DNA of 8,996 bases from an uncultured Blautia sp. (lineage in GTDB: Bacteria > Bacillota > Clostridia > Lachnospirales > Lachnospiraceae). Both the position numbers and the translations under genes were made by a program. The notes below the pieces were generated by a model that saw only the letters and a list, made by a program, of their open reading frames with translations, was not told the origin of the DNA and made no database searches. Within the stretch, counting starts at the first letter, position 1, and each line of letters begins with the position of its first letter. Shown piece by piece: positions 1-6,164 of this stretch. Location of the stretch: positions 1 through 8,996 of the forward strand of contig URHH01000098.1 of the NCBI GenBank assembly GCA_900547615.1. Reading direction: 5' to 3'.

Positions 1-37
1 CATATGCCGACCCGCTTCTGTATGTTAAAACTCTTAC

Positions 38-238
38 TTACTGTGCAAGAAAATCGTTGATCTGCTGTACAAGTACGTCTGCATCAAAACCATGCACCAT
101 TGCAGCCTCTGCCAGAGATTCTCCCTGAGAAGACGGACAGCCGATGCAGTGCATTCCTGCTCTCATAAGAATTGCTGCGCTGTTGGGATCCATAGCAAGA
201 AGTTCACCGATTGTAGTCTCTTTTGTTACCTGTGCCAT
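38..238 (-). CDS. DUF1858 / hybrid-cluster-protein-associated redox disulfide domain protein
   Basis: A 66-residue cytoplasmic protein that is almost entirely one DUF1858 domain (the family also described as the hybrid cluster protein-associated redox disulfide domain). What can be seen is an N-terminal stretch with TIGELL, then the signature region around residues 28-42 with GMHCIGCP, giving a CxxC pair (C31, C34), and a helical C-terminus. The CxxC pair suggests a thiol/disulfide or metal-binding role in anaerobic redox metabolism; the exact partner is not known and no hcp gene is visible here. I chose the start at 238 because AAGGAGG (246-252) lies 7 bases before it. An in-frame ATG at 316 would add 26 residues, but it falls inside the -35 region of the predicted promoter and has no ribosome site. 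The gene is divergent from the ferredoxin gene. Family assignment is confident; function is inferred. Confidence 0.9.
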   Translation of the reverse strand: MAQVTKETTIGELLAMDPNSAAILMRAGMHCIGCPSSQGESLAEAAMVHGFDADVLVQQINDFLAQ

Positions 239-245
239 TACAGTT

Positions 246-252
246 CCTCCTT
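246..252 (-). promoter_or_regulatory. Ribosome binding site fixing the DUF1858 start
   Basis: AAGGAGG on the minus strand lies 7 bases before the ATG at 238. It decides for the short 66-residue form over the longer in-frame reading that begins at 316. Confidence 0.85.
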
Positions 253-287
253 TTATACTGTTATTTCCGCAAAATGCGGTTTCTGCT

Positions 288-316
288 ATTATAATACCAA
301 ACCGCTCCAGAATCAA
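288..316 (-). promoter_or_regulatory. Predicted sigma-A type promoter of the DUF1858 gene
   Basis: On the minus strand, TTGATT (311-316) and a perfect TATAAT (288-293) are separated by 17 bases. Transcription would start near base 281. The resulting leader of about 40 bases would begin with a small hairpin (267-279) before the ribosome site. This is a consensus match only. Confidence 0.7.
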
Positions 317-351
317 CTGCTTTATTTTAAGATTTGTTTATAATTTTATAC

Positions 352-380
352 TTGTAATCCCGCGTGAGATATATTAGAAT
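352..380 (+). promoter_or_regulatory. Predicted promoter of the ferredoxin gene
   Basis: TTGTAA (352-357) and TAGAAT (375-380) are separated by 17 bases, so transcription would start near 387. The ribosome site AAGGAGG (414-420) follows, 8 bases before the ATG at 429. The -35 box lies 35 bases from the -35 box of the divergent DUF1858 promoter, across a very AT-rich stretch. Confidence 0.6.
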
Positions 381-428
381 GTCATTAGAACCCGGAAGGG
401 TGCAAAAGAGATTAAGGAGGATACAACT

Positions 429-599
429 ATGGCATATGTAATTACAGACGAATGTGTAAGCTGTGGAACTTGCGAAAGCGAATGCCCATCTGAGGCTATT
501 TCTCAGGGCGACGAGCATTACGTAATCGACCCAGACGCATGTGTAGACTGCGGAACCTGTGCAGAAGCTTGCCCAACAGAAGCAATCAAACCAGAATAA
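429..599 (+). CDS. 2[4Fe-4S] bacterial (clostridial-type) ferredoxin
   Basis: A 56-residue electron carrier of the classic clostridial ferredoxin type. Two near-identical halves each carry a CxxCxxCxxxCP motif: C9, C12, C15, C19 followed by P20, and C38, C41, C44, C48 followed by P49. In each cubane one cysteine is supplied by the other half. Such proteins are small, acidic and cytoplasmic, and shuttle low-potential electrons to and from enzymes such as pyruvate:ferredoxin oxidoreductase, hydrogenase or Rnf; which partner is used here cannot be told. The protein begins MAYVITDECVSCG and ends EAIKPE, full family length. The ribosome site AAGGAGG (414-420) is optimal. It appears monocistronic, with its own promoter and a strong terminator 15 bases after the stop codon. 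Confidence 0.96.
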   Translation: MAYVITDECVSCGTCESECPSEAISQGDEHYVIDPDACVDCGTCAEACPTEAIKPE

Positions 600-614
600 T
601 CATTATCTGGCAAT

Positions 615-653
615 AAAAACAGGCTGTGGTATTTTTGCCGACAGCCTGTTTTT
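615..653. terminator. Bidirectional intrinsic terminator between ferredoxin and MerR-like genes
   Basis: A perfect 13-bp stem is formed by 615-627 (AAAAACAGGCTGT) and 641-653 (ACAGCCTGTTTTT), with a 13-base loop. It is T-rich on both outward sides. It sits 15 bases after the ferredoxin stop and 8 bases beyond the stop codon of the convergent MerR-like gene, so it can serve both. Confidence 0.9.
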
Positions 654-661
654 CTTTTTCT

Positions 662-1210
662 CTATCTATGTATTTTTCCTCTCTTTTTTTCTTTATTCTC
701 AGACACTGCCGCTGCTTCCCGTCTTGCAAGCTGCTGCCTTCTGATCGCCGCATCAATGGATCGGCATCTTCCCTCCCCTGCTCTCTTAATCTGGAGTTCC
801 TGCTGGATCAGGCGTTCCAGTATTTTTTGGAACTCTACAATTTTCCAGTTCACTTCTACGCTTTCCTGTTCCAGTTCTCTTTTAATATCTTCTACTTCAT
901 TTTTAAAGATTTTCTGGTCTTCTCCCTCATCTTGTTTTCCAGTCTCCAGAAGACGGATTTTACTCCGCGCTCCTCCCGGGGCATTCTGCGCGATTTTTGG
1001 AATCAGATCCCTTATTGCCGACAGTTTCAGACCTCTGTTCTTCAGTTCTCTTATATTCAAAAACATCTGAATATCATATCCGGTATAGTAACGATGCCCG
1101 AGCTCATTTCTTCCAATGGAAAGATTCAGTTCCTCCTCCCAGTATCTGAGTACATATGGCTTCAGACCTGTTGTCTCTGCTGCCTGTTGGACTGTATAAT
1201 GTTTCTCCAT
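662..1210 (-). CDS. MerR-like winged-helix DNA-binding protein with coiled-coil tail
   Basis: A 182-residue protein. Residues 5-27 (YTVQQAAETTGLKPYVLRYW and following) form the helix-turn-helix of the MerR superfamily. Residues 36-70 (GHRYYTGYDIQMFLNI, then LKNRGLKLSAIRDLI) form the wing and second helix-turn-helix-like part. The C-terminal part, about residues 95-150, is rich in E, K, L, I and Q with heptad-like spacing and looks like a coiled coil; the end is strongly basic. There are no cysteine or drug-pocket features of metal- or drug-sensing MerR proteins. This layout resembles Firmicute proteins of the RacA/MerR_1 type as well as ordinary MerR regulators, so it may be a local regulator or a chromosome-organising DNA binder. 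Start at 1210 is supported by AGGAGGG about 8 bases upstream. It is downstream of dnaB but separated by the dnaB terminator and has its own promoter. Target genes are unknown. Confidence 0.85.
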   Translation of the reverse strand: MEKHYTVQQAAETTGLKPYVLRYWEEELNLSIGRNELGHRYYTGYDIQMFLNIRELKNRGLKLSAIRDLIPKIAQNAPGGARSKIRLLETGKQDEGEDQKIFKNEVEDIKRELEQESVEVNWKIVEFQKILERLIQQELQIKRAGEGRCRSIDAAIRRQQLARREAAAVSENKEKKRGKIHR

Positions 1211-1233
1211 ATACTATCCCTCCTGTCCTTTTT

Positions 1234-1262
1234 ATGATAACAGGGGTTCTGCCTGATTGCAA
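1234..1262 (-). promoter_or_regulatory. Predicted promoter of the MerR-like gene
   Basis: On the minus strand, TTGCAA (1257-1262) and TATCAT (1234-1239) are spaced by 17 bases. The -10 is preceded by TGT, an extended -10 arrangement. This allows transcription independent of the upstream dnaB operon. Confidence 0.6.
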
Positions 1263-1272
1263 GGAAAACAAG

Positions 1273-1299
1273 TTGACATAATTCTACTATTTCTGTCAA
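1273..1299. repeat. Inverted repeat upstream of the MerR-like gene promoter
   Basis: TTGACATAA (1273-1281) and TTCTGTCAA (1291-1299) are inverted copies matching at 8 of 9 positions, with a 9-base centre. The repeat lies 11 bases upstream of the -35 box of the MerR-like gene and inside a 138-base intergenic stretch. It could be an operator, possibly autoregulatory, but binding by any protein is inference. Confidence 0.45.
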
Positions 1300-1328
1300 A
1301 ACATTACCTTCATATATTTTATCCCACG

Positions 1329-1350
1329 AAAAAAAGAGTCCGAAGACTCT
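1329..1350 (-). terminator. Intrinsic terminator of the gdpP-rplI-dnaB operon
   Basis: Read on the minus strand, the stem AGAGTC/GACTCT (1345-1350 and 1335-1340) closes a TTCG loop with a C-G closing pair, the very stable cUUCGg tetraloop class, and is followed by a run of T (1329-1335). The dnaB stop codon (1349-1351) overlaps the base of the stem. Confidence 0.88.
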
Positions 1351-2677
1351 ATTTTTTCATATTGACAAACTGCGTATATTTGGGCAGCCATACAAGCTCT
1401 ACCGTACCGATGGGACCGTTACGCTGTTTCGCTATAATAATTTCTGCAATATCTTTTTTTTCTGTATCTTTGTGATAATAATCATCACGGTAAATAAACA
1501 TAACTACGTCCGCGTCCTGCTCAATCGCTCCCGATTCTCGAAGGTCGGAAAGCATTGGTCTGTGGTCCGGACGCTGTTCCACTGCACGGCTTAACTGGGA
1601 AAGCGCCAGAACCGGAACGTCAAGCTCCCTTGCAAGCGCTTTTAAGGAACGGGAAATATCTGAAATCTCCTGCTGTCTGGAATCGCTTTTTCCGCTTCCG
1701 CTCATAAGCTGAAGATAGTCGATCATAATGACGCCCAGATTATGCTCCAGCTTGTATTTTCTGCATTTGGAACGCATTTCCGCAATGGAAATACCCGGTG
1801 TATCGTCAATAATAAGATTGGAACGCCCAATAATATCTGCGCCCTCTACCAGCTTTGTCCAGTCCTCATCTTTTAAGTTACCGGTACGCATATTCTGAGA
1901 ATCTACATGGGATTCCATCGCCAAAAGACGGTTTACAAGCTGCTCCTTTGACATCTCGAGACTGAAGATCGCAACTGTCACATCTTTGCGGAACGCCATA
2001 TACTGGGCGATATTTAAAACAAAAGCTGTTTTTCCCATAGAAGGACGGGCTGCGATCAGCACAAGGTCTGACGCGTGCATTCCTGAAGTCTTGTAATCCA
2101 GATCCACAAACCCGGTAGGGATACCTGTTACAGAACCTTTTAACTTTGATGCCTTCTCAATATTGTTAATTGCATTTAACACAACCTGTTGGATTGGCAC
2201 AAATTCTCCGCCATTTGTCTTCTGCAGAATATTAAACAGTTTTTTCTCTGCCTCCTCCAGAATGACCTCTGTGCTTTCCTTCTCCAGATAGCAGGAATTT
2301 GCAACCTCCTCATTGACCTTGATAAGGCGCCGCAGCATTGCCTTTTCACTTACAATTTTCGCATAATATTTTACATTGGCAGAAGTAGGTACTGCAGAAA
2401 TCAGATCGCGCACATACTCCATGCTGCTAATATCCGGAGGAAGGTCTTTCTCCTTCAGGCGATTCTGAAGCGTAATGAGATCTACCGGCTTTCCCTCGTT
2501 GCACAGTTCCACCATCGCATCGAAAATAATCCCGTACTGCTTCTGATAAAAATCATCGCTTGTAAGAATCTCAGATGCAACAAGAATAGCATCTCTGTCC
2601 AGGATCATAGAACCGATGACAGACTGCTCCGCCTCTATGCTGTGGGGCAGGATTCGTTTAATCAGAGCTTCTTCCAT
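1349..2677 (-). CDS. dnaB: Replicative DNA helicase DnaB
   Basis: A 442-residue hexameric 5'-3' helicase that unwinds DNA at the replication fork and contacts primase (called DnaC in Bacillus subtilis). The N-terminal DnaB domain spans about residues 8-110 and begins with the typical PHSIEAEQSVIG. After a linker, the RecA-like domain starts near 182. It shows Walker A ARPSMGKTA (210-218, K216 and T217), FSLEMS (E241 as the catalytic glutamate), Walker B VIMIDYLQL (316-324, D320), the ALSQLSR sensor region (Q361), LRESGAIEQDAD and the C-terminal KQRNGP motif. Length is normal and no intein is present. The ribosome site AAGGGAAG spans the rplI stop codon, with only 7 bases between the two genes, so translation is probably coupled. 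It is last in the operon gdpP-rplI-dnaB, an order also known from other Firmicutes. Confidence 0.98.
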   Translation of the reverse strand: MEEALIKRILPHSIEAEQSVIGSMILDRDAILVASEILTSDDFYQKQYGIIFDAMVELCNEGKPVDLITLQNRLKEKDLPPDISSMEYVRDLISAVPTSANVKYYAKIVSEKAMLRRLIKVNEEVANSCYLEKESTEVILEEAEKKLFNILQKTNGGEFVPIQQVVLNAINNIEKASKLKGSVTGIPTGFVDLDYKTSGMHASDLVLIAARPSMGKTAFVLNIAQYMAFRKDVTVAIFSLEMSKEQLVNRLLAMESHVDSQNMRTGNLKDEDWTKLVEGADIIGRSNLIIDDTPGISIAEMRSKCRKYKLEHNLGVIMIDYLQLMSGSGKSDSRQQEISDISRSLKALARELDVPVLALSQLSRAVEQRPDHRPMLSDLRESGAIEQDADVVMFIYRDDYYHKDTEKKDIAEIIIAKQRNGPIGTVELVWLPKYTQFVNMKK

Positions 2678-2684
2678 GCTTCCC

Positions 2685-3131
2685 TTACGCCTCTTTTACC
2701 CATACCTTCAGGCTTCCTGTTACTTTTGGATGAAGACGGACCGGAACATTTGTCACTCCGAGGTTTCGGATCGGACCGTCCATCTGGAATTTCTTCTTAT
2801 CCAGTTCCAGATTTAACTGAGATTTTGCTGCTTCTGAAATTTCTTTTGCAGAGATAGAGCCGAAGGTTCTTCCGCCCTCTCCCACTTTTAATGTAAGGAT
2901 TACTTCTTTTGTCTCAAGATCTTTTGCAAATGCTTTTGCAGCCTCCAGGTTTTCTTTCGCTACTTTTTCCTCATTTGCCTTCTGAAGCTTTAAATCGTTT
3001 AAGTTCTTCGGAGTCGCCTCCACGCCGAGTTTCTTCGGCAGGATCATATTTCTTGCGTATCCGTCGCTTACATTTACAATTTCCCCTTTTTTTCCAAGGG
3101 ATTTTACGTCTTCCAGTAAAATAACTTTCAT
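2685..3131 (-). CDS. rplI: 50S ribosomal protein L9
   Basis: A 148-residue protein of the large ribosomal subunit that binds 23S rRNA near the base of the L1 stalk and extends outward from the ribosome. The N-terminal domain MKVILLEDVKSLGKKG...GYARNMILPKKLG (residues 1-36) carries the conserved glycine- and lysine-rich RNA-binding signature. A long central helix rich in A, K and E (about 45-75) leads to the C-terminal domain with GRTFGSIS (86-93) and a closing beta region (VPVRLHPKV). Length matches the family. The ATG lies 1 base beyond the gdpP stop codon and its ribosome site (GAGGAG) lies inside the gdpP coding end, so it is translationally linked to gdpP; dnaB follows after 7 bases. Confidence 0.98.
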   Translation of the reverse strand: MKVILLEDVKSLGKKGEIVNVSDGYARNMILPKKLGVEATPKNLNDLKLQKANEEKVAKENLEAAKAFAKDLETKEVILTLKVGEGGRTFGSISAKEISEAAKSQLNLELDKKKFQMDGPIRNLGVTNVPVRLHPKVTGSLKVWVKEA

Positions 3132-3132
3132 T

Positions 3133-5184
3133 TTATTCTGTCTCCTCTTCCTGATATAACTGGTCTATAATATCTTTTAACATCTTTTCCGTATTTTCCA
3201 AAGTATCTTTTACCTGCGCTCCCGCAATATTCAGATGGCCTCCGCCACCCATACGCTCCATCATAACCTGTACGTTGACTTCATCAATGGCACGGGCGCT
3301 GATATAAACTTCTTTATTATAACTTGTAAGAACAAAAGATGCCTTAACTCCCGCAATATTTAAAAGCTCATTTGCTGCCTGCGCTCCTACTACAGTAGGG
3401 CTTTCCAGACCTTCGCTGGGACATTTTGCAATCGCAAAGCACTTTCTGTAAATTTCCGCACTTCTTACTGCCTCTGCCCTTGCTTTGTATGAATCAATAT
3501 TATCACGGAGAAGCTTGCGCACTCTTGTCACATCGGCTCCGTTTCTTCTTAAGAAGGCTGCAGCTTCAAAGGTGCGGACTCCTGCTCTTGTAGTAAAGTT
3601 ATTGGTATCAATCATGATACCTGCATAAATACAGTCTGCCTCCTGACTTCTGAGACGAAGTCCGTCATAAAAATACTGAAGGATTTCCGCCACCATCTCA
3701 CATGTGGAAGAAGCATACGGCTCCACATAAGAAAGTACTGCGTTTTCAATCACTTCATTTCCCCGTCTGTGGTGATCCAGAACTACGATCGTCTTCGTAA
3801 GATACAGAAGATCCTGACACTCCGTATAGCTTGGCTTATTCGTATCTACCACAACTACAACTGTATTATTATCCACCAGATCCTTCGCCTGCTCGCTGTC
3901 CACAAACATAGACGGCTCGTAATCCGGATTTTCCATATAACCTGCCATAAGCGGTCTGATGGAAGTTGTTGGATCATTTACCACAATATGAACCGGTTTT
4001 CCAAGAGTTTTTCCTGCCCGGTAAATACCGATAGCTGCACCGAGAGCATCCACATCTGTAATCTTGTGTCCCATGACAACTACACGCTCTTTTGTACTCA
4101 TAAATTCTTTGAGAGCCTGGGCTTTTACTCTTGCCTTTACTCTTGTACTCTTTTCTGTCTGCTGCGCCTTGCCGCCAAAATACGTGATATTGCTTCCGTT
4201 TTTAATGACCACCTGGTCACCGCCTCTTCCCAGCGCCATCTCAATGGCTGTTCTGGAATATTCATAGTTCTGAAGATAAGTAGCGGCATTTAAACCGATG
4301 CCAATACTTAAAGTTACAGCCATCTCATTTCCGATATTTACTGTTTTTACCTCGTCCAGAATATGAAATTTCTGTTCTTTTAACGCTTCCAGAGAACTCT
4401 GGCGCATAACAAGAAAATACTTATCCTTTTCAAGCTTTCTCACAAGACCGTCAAACGTGGAAAAATACTTCGTGATCTTCCTGTCGATCAGCGCGATAAG
4501 AAGGGAGCGTCTTACGTCCTCCACGCTCTCCAGAGCTTCCTCATAATTATCCAGATAAGCAAGGGCGATCACCAGCTTGTTATCCTCGTTTTTCTGGATA
4601 TATTCTTTCAGCTCTGTCTCATCATAGAGATACATGGCGATCATGTTTACGTCATCTTCCACATTTTCCAGAACTTCCGCATTGTTCACCACATCTTTTA
4701 TCGCTACCATCTGCATGGAAACGCGGTAAATCCTGTCTCCAAACTCGGTGCTGATCTCCACATGCTCTTTTTTCCCCTCACAGGGAAGTCTGTCCTTTGT
4801 AAGCTCCGGAAAAATACTGGAAATATTTTTCTTATAAAACTGATTTTTTCCCGTAAGCTCTGCAAATAATTTATTTGACCATATCATTTTGCCATTCATA
4901 TCCATGATGCCAAAGGGAAGGGCAAGCTCTTCCAGCATTCGCCGTTCCAGTCCGTCGTACTGGTTGGCAAATGCGATCAGGTCATTTAAAATCACAGGTC
5001 TGTGATACCGCTGTAATCCCGCTGCGATTGCAATGTACAGCAGAAGCCCCACGGACATAAGCATACCTGCTCTTGTATCTGTCATATAAATAAGCAGATT
5101 CAAAACCACCAGAAAACCGGATAAATATAATGGCCACCTGATAAAATTCTTTAATGGTCCCCTGAATTTCAGTTTATTCTTCAT
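3133..5184 (-). CDS. gdpP: Cyclic-di-AMP phosphodiesterase GdpP (PAS, degenerate GGDEF, DHH-DHHA1)
   Basis: A 683-residue membrane-anchored enzyme that hydrolyses c-di-AMP to pApA, controlling a messenger tied to potassium and osmotic balance, cell wall and DNA integrity. Two membrane helices lie at about residues 17-35 and 39-57. A PAS-like sensor follows (about 80-165), then a degenerate GGDEF domain (about 205-335) in which the signature site reads KLEKDKY, so it is not expected to make c-di-GMP. The catalytic DHH domain has GHKITDVDALG (H373, D377, D379), VVVVDT (D447) and LDHHRR (D470, H471, H472), plus D526. The DHHA1 end has MGGGGHLNIAGA (H650). All DHH metal ligands appear intact. I prefer the ATG at 5184, preceded by GGAAGGA; an in-frame ATG at 5196 would add 4 residues but has only a weak site upstream. 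It is first in the operon with rplI and dnaB. Confidence 0.96.
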   Translation of the reverse strand: MKNKLKFRGPLKNFIRWPLYLSGFLVVLNLLIYMTDTRAGMLMSVGLLLYIAIAAGLQRYHRPVILNDLIAFANQYDGLERRMLEELALPFGIMDMNGKMIWSNKLFAELTGKNQFYKKNISSIFPELTKDRLPCEGKKEHVEISTEFGDRIYRVSMQMVAIKDVVNNAEVLENVEDDVNMIAMYLYDETELKEYIQKNEDNKLVIALAYLDNYEEALESVEDVRRSLLIALIDRKITKYFSTFDGLVRKLEKDKYFLVMRQSSLEALKEQKFHILDEVKTVNIGNEMAVTLSIGIGLNAATYLQNYEYSRTAIEMALGRGGDQVVIKNGSNITYFGGKAQQTEKSTRVKARVKAQALKEFMSTKERVVVMGHKITDVDALGAAIGIYRAGKTLGKPVHIVVNDPTTSIRPLMAGYMENPDYEPSMFVDSEQAKDLVDNNTVVVVVDTNKPSYTECQDLLYLTKTIVVLDHHRRGNEVIENAVLSYVEPYASSTCEMVAEILQYFYDGLRLRSQEADCIYAGIMIDTNNFTTRAGVRTFEAAAFLRRNGADVTRVRKLLRDNIDSYKARAEAVRSAEIYRKCFAIAKCPSEGLESPTVVGAQAANELLNIAGVKASFVLTSYNKEVYISARAIDEVNVQVMMERMGGGGHLNIAGAQVKDTLENTEKMLKDIIDQLYQEEETE

Positions 5185-5229
5185 AGTTCCTTCCATTCTT
5201 TTACCATAAATTAACGAGAATCCATAATT

Positions 5230-5259
5230 ATTATAACAGATTCAAACATAATTTGCCAG
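5230..5259 (-). promoter_or_regulatory. Predicted promoter of the gdpP-rplI-dnaB operon
   Basis: On the minus strand a perfect TATAAT (5230-5235) is preceded by TGT, an extended -10, and by a weaker -35 CTGGCA (5254-5259) at 18 bases. It lies about 45 bases before the preferred gdpP start and just after the rpsR terminator, so the two operons appear separately transcribed. Confidence 0.65.
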
Positions 5260-5268
5260 ATACAAGAG

Positions 5269-5303
5269 AAAAAAAAGTGCCGCTGTCTTATAAACAGCGG
5301 CAC
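5269..5303 (-). terminator. Intrinsic terminator of the rpsF-ssb-rpsR operon
   Basis: A perfect 10-bp GC-rich stem, GTGCCGCTGT (read on the minus strand at 5294-5303) with ACAGCGGCAC (5277-5286), has a 7-base loop. It is followed on the minus strand by eight T (5269-5276). It begins 11 bases after the rpsR stop codon. Confidence 0.95.
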
Positions 5304-5314
5304 ATTACCTTCTA

Positions 5315-5578
5315 TCAGTCCTGAATGTATGGCATCAGAGACAGATGACGAGCTCTTTTGATAGCTACAGTTAAAGCTCTCTGATGTTTTGCACAGTTTC
5401 CTGTGATTCTTCTCGGAAGGATTTTTCCTCTCTCGGAAACGTATTTTCTTAATTTTGCTACATCCTTGTAGTCGATTTCATTGTTTTCTTTACCACAGAA
5501 AACACAAACTTTTTTTCTTCTGCGTCCGCCTCTTCTTTTCATTGGAGAGTCCGGTCTTTCGCCTCTATTGTAAGCCAT
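5315..5578 (-). CDS. rpsR: 30S ribosomal protein S18 (zinc-type)
   Basis: An 87-residue protein of the small-subunit platform that binds 16S rRNA as a heterodimer with S6, whose gene lies two positions upstream in the same operon. The N-terminus is strongly basic (MKRRGGRRRKK, 13-23), followed by CVFCGKENNEIDYKD. The core has LRKYVSERGKILPRRITG and NCAKHQR, ending ARHLSLMPYIQD. C25 and C28 together with C62 and H65 make a likely zinc-binding set, i.e. the C+ form of S18; in E. coli the second pair is replaced (GTRAKYQ). A good AGGAGG ribosome site precedes the ATG. The gene is 60 bases after ssb and is followed by a strong terminator, so it ends the operon. Confidence 0.97.
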   Translation of the reverse strand: MAYNRGERPDSPMKRRGGRRRKKVCVFCGKENNEIDYKDVAKLRKYVSERGKILPRRITGNCAKHQRALTVAIKRARHLSLMPYIQD

Positions 5579-5638
5579 GATGGTTTCCTCCTATATTTTT
5601 CTTCAATCTGATTTCTTTCTGTCAGGAAAGTACAGTCC

Positions 5639-6094
5639 TTAGTTAAAAGGCAGCTCCTCGTCAATTCCATCCGGAATATTCATAAAGCCGTCTGCACTTG
5701 CTGCTCCAGGTCCCGGCATAGATGGCGCCGGTGCGCTTGTCTGCGGATGAGACGCTGCATAGTTATCACTTGCCGCCTTGCTCTCAGCAAACTCCTGATC
5801 CTCCACAACAACTTCTGTTGTGTAAACCTTCTGTCCGTCCCTGTTTGTGTAGCTTCCTGTCTGGATGCGTCCTGAAACGACGATCTTCAGACCCTGACGG
5901 AAATATTTCTCTGCAAATTCTGCACTGCGTCCGAAGCATACACAGCTGATAAAATCTGCGCTTGCCTCTCCGTCTCTGCGGAATCTGCGGTCAACTGCCA
6001 GCGTATATCTGGCAATCGCCAGTGCGTTTTCTCCTGCGGAATAACGAACCTCAGGATCTCTTGTTAAGCGTCCCATTAAAATGACTTTGTTCAT
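5639..6094 (-). CDS. ssb: Single-stranded DNA-binding protein SSB
   Basis: A 151-residue protein that coats single-stranded DNA as a tetramer in replication and repair and recruits partner enzymes through its C-terminal tip. The OB fold spans about residues 1-107, starting MNKVILMGRLTRDPEVRY and including FISCVCFGRSAEFAEKYF and GRIQTGSYTNRDGQKVY. A flexible linker rich in A, S, P and G (about 111-140) follows. The acidic tip is DEELPFN (145-151). The usual tip ends in Pro-Phe; here one Asn follows, read clearly from the codons before the TAA stop at 5639. The ribosome site is GAGAGGT, about 6 bases before the ATG. It lies between rpsF (70-base gap) and rpsR (60-base gap), the standard bacterial order. 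The gene product is the housekeeping SSB rather than a phage copy, judging from context. Confidence 0.97.
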   Translation of the reverse strand: MNKVILMGRLTRDPEVRYSAGENALAIARYTLAVDRRFRRDGEASADFISCVCFGRSAEFAEKYFRQGLKIVVSGRIQTGSYTNRDGQKVYTTEVVVEDQEFAESKAASDNYAASHPQTSAPAPSMPGPGAASADGFMNIPDGIDEELPFN

Positions 6095-6164
6095 TTTTCT
6101 ACCTCTCTGATGTTTAAGTGAACGGGTTCTTAATGGTGCTTTCTAAAATCCGTTGTATATAAGA

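Noticed and set aside
1..37. Possible further gene or terminator downstream of the DUF1858 gene
   Set aside because: Only 37 bases are present; no hairpin with T-run and no ribosome site can be seen.
239..316. N-terminal extension of the DUF1858 protein from an ATG at 316
   Set aside because: The extension would run through the predicted promoter and the ribosome site; the family begins at the shorter start.
327..518. Minus-strand open frame of 63 codons over the ferredoxin gene
   Set aside because: It is antisense to the well-supported ferredoxin gene, whose cysteine motifs and ribosome site leave no doubt about the coding strand.
626..1237. Plus-strand open frame of 203 codons opposite the MerR-like gene
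   Set aside because: It lies antisense to a gene with clear family motifs, overlaps the terminator region, and its product is rich in F, S, C and L typical of an antisense shadow; there is no ribosome site.
2189..2857. Plus-strand open frame of 222 codons across rplI and the 5' part of dnaB
   Set aside because: Antisense to two certain housekeeping genes, low-complexity composition and no recognisable domain or ribosome site.
3769..4293. Plus-strand open frame of 174 codons inside gdpP
   Set aside because: Antisense shadow of the DHH/GGDEF coding region; composition rich in C, H, I and S and no start signals.
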